Assembly (NCBI RefSeq): GCF_900109115.1
Contig: NZ_FNYV01000017.1
Location: forward strand, 39,479 to 103,478
DNA: 64,000 bases
Direction: 5' to 3'
Source: Micromonospora phaseoli
GTDB lineage: Bacteria; Actinomycetota; Actinomycetes; Mycobacteriales; Micromonosporaceae
Shown here: positions 53,801 to 59,800 of the stretch, piece after piece
How positions within the stretch are numbered: the stretch's first letter is position 1
Layout of the letters: each line of letters begins with the position of its first letter
The notes under the pieces: generated by a model
The model's database searches: none
What the model was told of the DNA's origin: nothing
The model's input: the letters and a program-made list of their open reading frames with translations, nothing else
Program-made: the position numbers and the translations under genes

Positions 53801-56800
53801 CTTCGCCGACGCGGTGGGCGCCGCCCGGGCGCTCAGCGGGATGCCCACCTACCAGGGCCTGGCGACCTCGGTCACACCTCGCCCGGCCGACGCCGCAGGG
53901 TGGCCCGACGGCGCGAACTACCGGGTCACCATCGGTGGGCGGGAGGTCTTCACCGAATCCGTCGACATCGCGACCGGTCCGGGACCTTCCCGGGTACCGA
54001 GCGCGCCGGCGACCACCAACGGTCGTTACATCGACCCGACCACCGGCTACCGCGTTGACCGTTCCGGCGCGGTACCGGTGTTCCGGGATCCCGCCGGCGC
54101 CGTGGTCGACCCGGCCGACCTGCCCCCGACCGTACGAGCCGTCCTCGGTGGTCCTGGCACCGGCCGGGCTGATCTGCCGCTGCTCACCGACCTCACCGGC
54201 CGGCCGACTGATCCGCTGGTGGTCGACTCCGTCACCGGGTACGCCGTCGACACCCTGACCGGGCAGGTCCACGACCCGGCGGGCGGCCCGGTGGATCCAC
54301 GGACGCTGCCCGAGGAGGTGGCCACCCGCCTCGGCCATGCCCCGGACGGCTCGTTCACCGATCCGCGCCCGGCCGCGCCGCCGGTCAACTTCGGCGGGCA
54401 GAACCTGGCCGACGCGTACCATCCGGGCGACCGGGTGCTGGTCTACGGCGCGGGCGCGTCCGGGGCGTGGGACATCGAGCAGGCCGCAGCCTCCCCGGCG
54501 GGGCGCATCGACTGGTCGGCCCTGGCCAGGCCCCTACCGCCGCAACGGGTGACGGGTGACCCGGCGGTCGACGCGCGGGCGCAGCGGGAGTACAGCTTCA
54601 GCGGTGGTTACAACCGGCGCAACACTCTGCCCGACCTCGGTGCGTACTCCGACACGGCCCAGGCGCGAGTGGCGGAAATGTCCCTGCGCGAGATCGTCGG
54701 CATCCGGCACACCGTCGACGGAGCGTTCCTGGTGCTGTTCAGCGACGGCACCGAGCAGGTCTACGACCGGGTAGTGCTCTCCATCGGGCAGGAGCCCCGG
54801 CTCCCCGGTGGCGTGCACACCCTGCTGTCCGAGGTGGAGCTGGCCGCGATGGAGGGGCCGGCCCTCGACGCGAACGACCGCCTCCCCGACGTGCTCGGCC
54901 TACGGGACGGCAGTGGTCAACTCAGAGTCCTCGGCGGTGCTGGCGTGGCTGGTGCACTCCTGGCCAAGACCGACGAAAGCGTGGTGGATTCGGTCCTACG
55001 CCAGGCAGCAGCGCTGCCGGACGACTCGCGGGGGATCCCGCCCAGCATCCGTTTCCATGCCCAACGGATCGCAGAGGCGAACCGCGACACCCCACCGATG
55101 TCGTCGCCCGATGACGGCGGAACCACACCGCTGGACTCGCCGTCAGACCTCATCCCAGAGGGCGGTGCTGTACAACCTCCAGCCCCACTGAAGGTCGAGC
55201 CAGGGCAGCGGCCCGTACCGGGCCACCAGTTCCTGGCCGAGCGGGGGCAGCTCGACCTCGGTAGGGCTCCCGTCGATGTCCTGCCCGTAGCCCCGGGGGG
55301 TGACCTCGACGGGGTTGCGCCGCAGGTCGACGAAGCGCAGGGCGGGCAGGTGCGAACTGGCGGCGAGGGCCTCGGCTCCGGCCGGGCCGATGCCACAGCG
55401 CGCCAGGCCGAGCCAGCGCAACCGGCCCAGATGGGGCGAGTTGACGAGGATGCTGAGCCCGTCGTCGCCGATCGGGTTGCCGCGCAGGTCGAGGGCGACC
55501 AAGCGGTCGAGGCAGGAGACCGCGGCGATTTCCGGCATCAGTCCGGCAGCGTCGACCAGCGCGAGGTGGCGGACGGGGTGGTGAGCCCAGACCTCGGATC
55601 CGTGGTCGATGAAGGTGCGGGCGGTCATGGTGACCGACTCGATGAGGCCGTTACGCAATCCCCATTTGTCGAGCAGGTGGGTGACCGGCTCGGCGAGCCG
55701 GGGATGGATCCGGCGGGACAGGAACAACATCTCCCGGGTGCGGTTGGCCCCGGCCAGGTCGAGGCGGATCAGCTCGGCCCGGTCGGGATCGGTGGCCTCG
55801 ATGGCGTCGGCGTAGCGCCGTCTCAGGTCGAGGTCGTCGGGGTTGGCGAGGATGGCGGCGTAGAGGTCGGCGGGCGTGGCCATGACGCCAGCGTATCGAC
55901 GGAGGGCTCGATCACCGCCGGTGCCGTTCCGGGCTCCACCTTCCACGGTCTGGGCCGACCGGCCGCCGACCCGGCGGCGGTGCTGGACCTGGCCCGGTCC
56001 GCGCTCCCGCAGATCGCCCCGTACGCCCAGGTGGACGCGGTGGTCCCGGTCGGACCGGACCTGTTCGAGATCCGTACCGCCGGGCAGCACCCGCTGACCG
56101 TCCGACTGACCGCCGGTCCGTTGACCGACGGCCTGGTGGCGCGGTCGACCCGTGAGCCGGACGGGACCTTCACAATCACCGTGTCGGATCGGGTCGCTGA
56201 CCCGGTGGTGGCGCGGGCGCTCGCGCACGAGGTCGCCGAGCTGGCGGCGCTGCACGAATCCGGTCGGGCGCTGGTCGGCCCGCTGGACCCGGGCAACGTG
56301 CGGGGCCCGATCGACCCGGCCGGGCTGACCGCCCACGACCGGGCGCGGTTGGCGGAGCTGCGGCTGCTCGCCGCCGGGTACGCCGACGCCGACCCGGCCA
56401 CTCGCCTGGCCGTACGCGGGGAGATCGACGCCCTCGCCGACCACCTCGGCCTACGGGTCGGTGACCCGGATGTGCGGGCCCGGTGGGCGCTGCTCCCCCG
56501 GGACGTGCTGGCCCACCTGATGCAGCTCAGCGTGCCGTCGATCACGCCCGACGCGGTCTCCGGGGTACTGGCGGGTGCGGCGACCCTCACCGAGGTCGAG
56601 CGGGTCAGGATGATCGACTACCGGGCTCGGCTGGCACCGGACTTCCAGGTGCCGCCGCAGGCCGACCTGGACGCCCGGCTGCGGGAACTGGCCACCGAGG
56701 CCGAGCACGCGCAGTCCGGGATGCCACGGATGCCCGCCTTCGCCGGCCAGATCGTCGCCCTACCCGCCAAGCATCTCGACCGGATCCGGGCGGTGGACCC

Positions 56801-59800
56801 GCAACTGGCCGACCGGCTGGCCGTCGAGGGGGTCTACGTCGACCTGACCGGCCGCTACGACCTGCGCCCGTACATGGTGGCTGCGGTTCCGGCGATCGAT
56901 CTCGGCGCGGCCCGTCCGGCGTTCGACCTGACCACCGATGACGGTCGGCGGGCCCAGCTGCACGAGGACCGGCAGCGGGCCCGGGCAGCGCTGCGTGGAC
57001 TGCGCGGCGACCAGGCGGCAACCCTGCTCGCCGGTCACGACTTCCACTACCAGGGGACGGCCCGGTGGATGGGGCTGGTACCCGACGTCCTGACCGAGGC
57101 GCTGCGAGGCATCACTCCCGCACCGGCACCCACCACCGCCATGGCGGAGACCGCCGCGACCGGCGACCCGTCCGGAAACGTCAGGGTCGTGGCCGACCGG
57201 GTGACCCTGCCGCCGGACAGCCCGAAGAAGCCTGGACCGGTCTACGGGCCGGCACTGGACGCTCAGACCGGCCAACCGCCGCCGTTGTTCGACGGTCCGC
57301 CGAAGCGGACGGACGTGCAGCAGGGCGCGCTCGGTGACTGCGGCATGATCGCCGTGATCGGCTCGGTCGCCGGTCACCTGCCGGACACCGTCGCGCAGAT
57401 GTTCCACCCGAATCCGGACGGCTCGGTGGACGTGGTGCTGCACGAGACCAGCGGGCCCGGCCAGGCGGTCACCCCGACCGGACGCCAGCTGCGGGTGACC
57501 GTCTGGCCCGACGTGCCGTTGCACCCGAACTCGAACGGACGCAGCGCGTACGCCGACCAGTCGACGGTCGGTGCGGCCTGGGCGTCGCTGCTGGAGAAGG
57601 CGATCGCGGCGATCGACCGCACCTGGACCCAGCAGCGCCACGACCAGTGGCAGCAGCAGTGGACCGCCCGTCCGGGCACGGACGCCGCGCAGGCCGCCCC
57701 GCTCGGTTACGCCCGGCTGGGCAACGGCAGCAGTCGCCTGGTGCAGGCGGAGCTGCTCAGCCAGCTCACCGGGCTGCCGACCGGGGTGAGTCAGCTCGAC
57801 CCGACTCCGGGACGGGAGGCCGAAGCCGAGACGCGACTGGCGAGGCTGCTGGCCGCCGGCAGCCCGCTGGTCACCGGAACCCGGCCGGCCGACGCGTACT
57901 CGTCCCAGCCAGGCGGCAAGCCGCCGTACGGGCTGGTCGCCGGGCACGCGTACGAGATCGTGTCGGTGGCGAACGGCGAGGTGCGGCTGCGCAACCCGTG
58001 GAACTCGCAGCACCCGTCGCCGATGCCGGTGCGCGCCTTCCTCGACCTGATGAGCCCCTGGTACGCGCACGTCGAGCTGGCACGCAGCACCGTTCCGGCG
58101 CTGCCGGGCTCCGACTTCCACGGTCACGGTCGGCCTGCCGCGGATGCTTCGGCGGTGGTCGACCGGGCCCGGACCGTCCTGCCAACCCTGGCCGAGCCGA
58201 TCGGCGCGGACCAGGTCGTGGCCGTCGGCGCCGACACCTTCGAGGTTCGCTCGGCCGGACTTGAGCCACTGCGCGTCCAGGTCACCGCCGCCACTCTTCC
58301 CGACGGCATCGTGGCGCAGACCACCCGAAACCTCGACGGCACCTTCAACCTCACCGTCTCCGACCGTGCCGCGGACGCGGCGGTCGACCGCGCGGTGGCG
58401 CACGAGACCGCCGAACTGCTGGCCCGGCACGAGACCGGCGAGGCTCAGGTGGGGCTCTTCGACCAGGGTGCTGCCGAAGGCCCCATCGACCCGGCCGGCC
58501 TCTCCGCCCGGGACCGGGGCCGGCTGGCCGAGCTGCGCCTGATGGCCGCCGGGTACCCGCAGGCCGATCCCACCACCCGGCTCGCCCTGCGCGCCGAGAT
58601 CGACACCCTGGTCGACCGGCTGGGCCTGCGCTGGGGTACGCCGCAGGTCGCTGCCCGCCTCGCGGTCCTCCCCGCCGAGGTGTGGACCCAGGTGATGCAG
58701 CTGAGCCTGCCGGTGATCACGTCCGATGCGGTGGCCGGGGTATTGGCCTACAACCCCAACCCGACCATGGTCGAACGGTTCCGCGCGATCGACTATCGCG
58801 CGCGGCTGGCCCCCGACTTCCAGCCGCCCCCGGCCGCCGAGTTGAACGCGAAGCTGCGGGAGCTGGCCGTGCACGGGGAGCAGAGCCAGTCCTCGCTGCC
58901 CCGGATGCCCGCCCTGGCCGGGCAGCTCATCGGGTTGCCGCCTGCCCTGCTGGACCCGATCCGGCAGGTTGACCCGCAACTGGCCGACCGGATCACCGCC
59001 GAGGGCATCTACGTCGACCTGACCGGTCGCTTCGACCTGCGTCCGTACACTCTCGATGGCGCTCCAGAGTTCACCCTGGACGTGTCGGCGCCCGCGTACG
59101 ACCTGAGCACCGGGGCGGGTCGGGAGGCGTTGCTGGTCGAGGACCGATCCCGGATCGAGGCCGCCTTCAACGTCGAGTACGGGTCGAATCCCGCCGCCGT
59201 GGCGGTGCTCACCACGCACAGCTTCCACTACCTGTCCGACGCCCGGCGGATGGGGCTGGTGCCGAAGGCGCTGACCAAGGCGCTGGCGGCGATGATGCCG
59301 CCCGAGCCGGACGTCGATGCCGAGGTCATCCCGACCGTGACCACCGGCGAGATCGCCGTGGTCGCCGACCGGGTGACCCTGCCCGACCCAGACCCCGAGC
59401 ATCCGATCGAGTACGGTCGCGCACTGCTTCCGGCAACAGGCGAGCCGGCGCCGCTCCTGGACGGCCCGCCCCTACGGACGCAGGTGCAGCAGGGCATGCT
59501 GGGCGACTGCGGGATGCTGGCCACGATGGCGGCCCTCGCCGGGCATCGACCGGAGAGCATTCCCCAACTGTTCCAGCCGAGACCGGACGGCACGGTGGAC
59601 GTCCTGCTGCACGAGAGCGTGTTGCGCGGAGACGGGTCGACGGCGACCGGGCGGCGCATCCGGATCAACGTGCGGCCGCACGTCCCGGTGCACGCCGGCA
59701 GCTCATGGGCGGCGTATGCCGACCGGTCAGAGGTCGGAGTCGGGTGGGCGTCGGTGTTGGAGAAGGCGCTCGCTGCAGTCGACAGGACCTGGACCGGTGC

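Noticed and set aside
56760..59402. An 880-codon minus-strand open frame opposite the calpain-like modules
   Set aside because: It has no domain signal, and the plus strand shows duplicated catalytic motifs.
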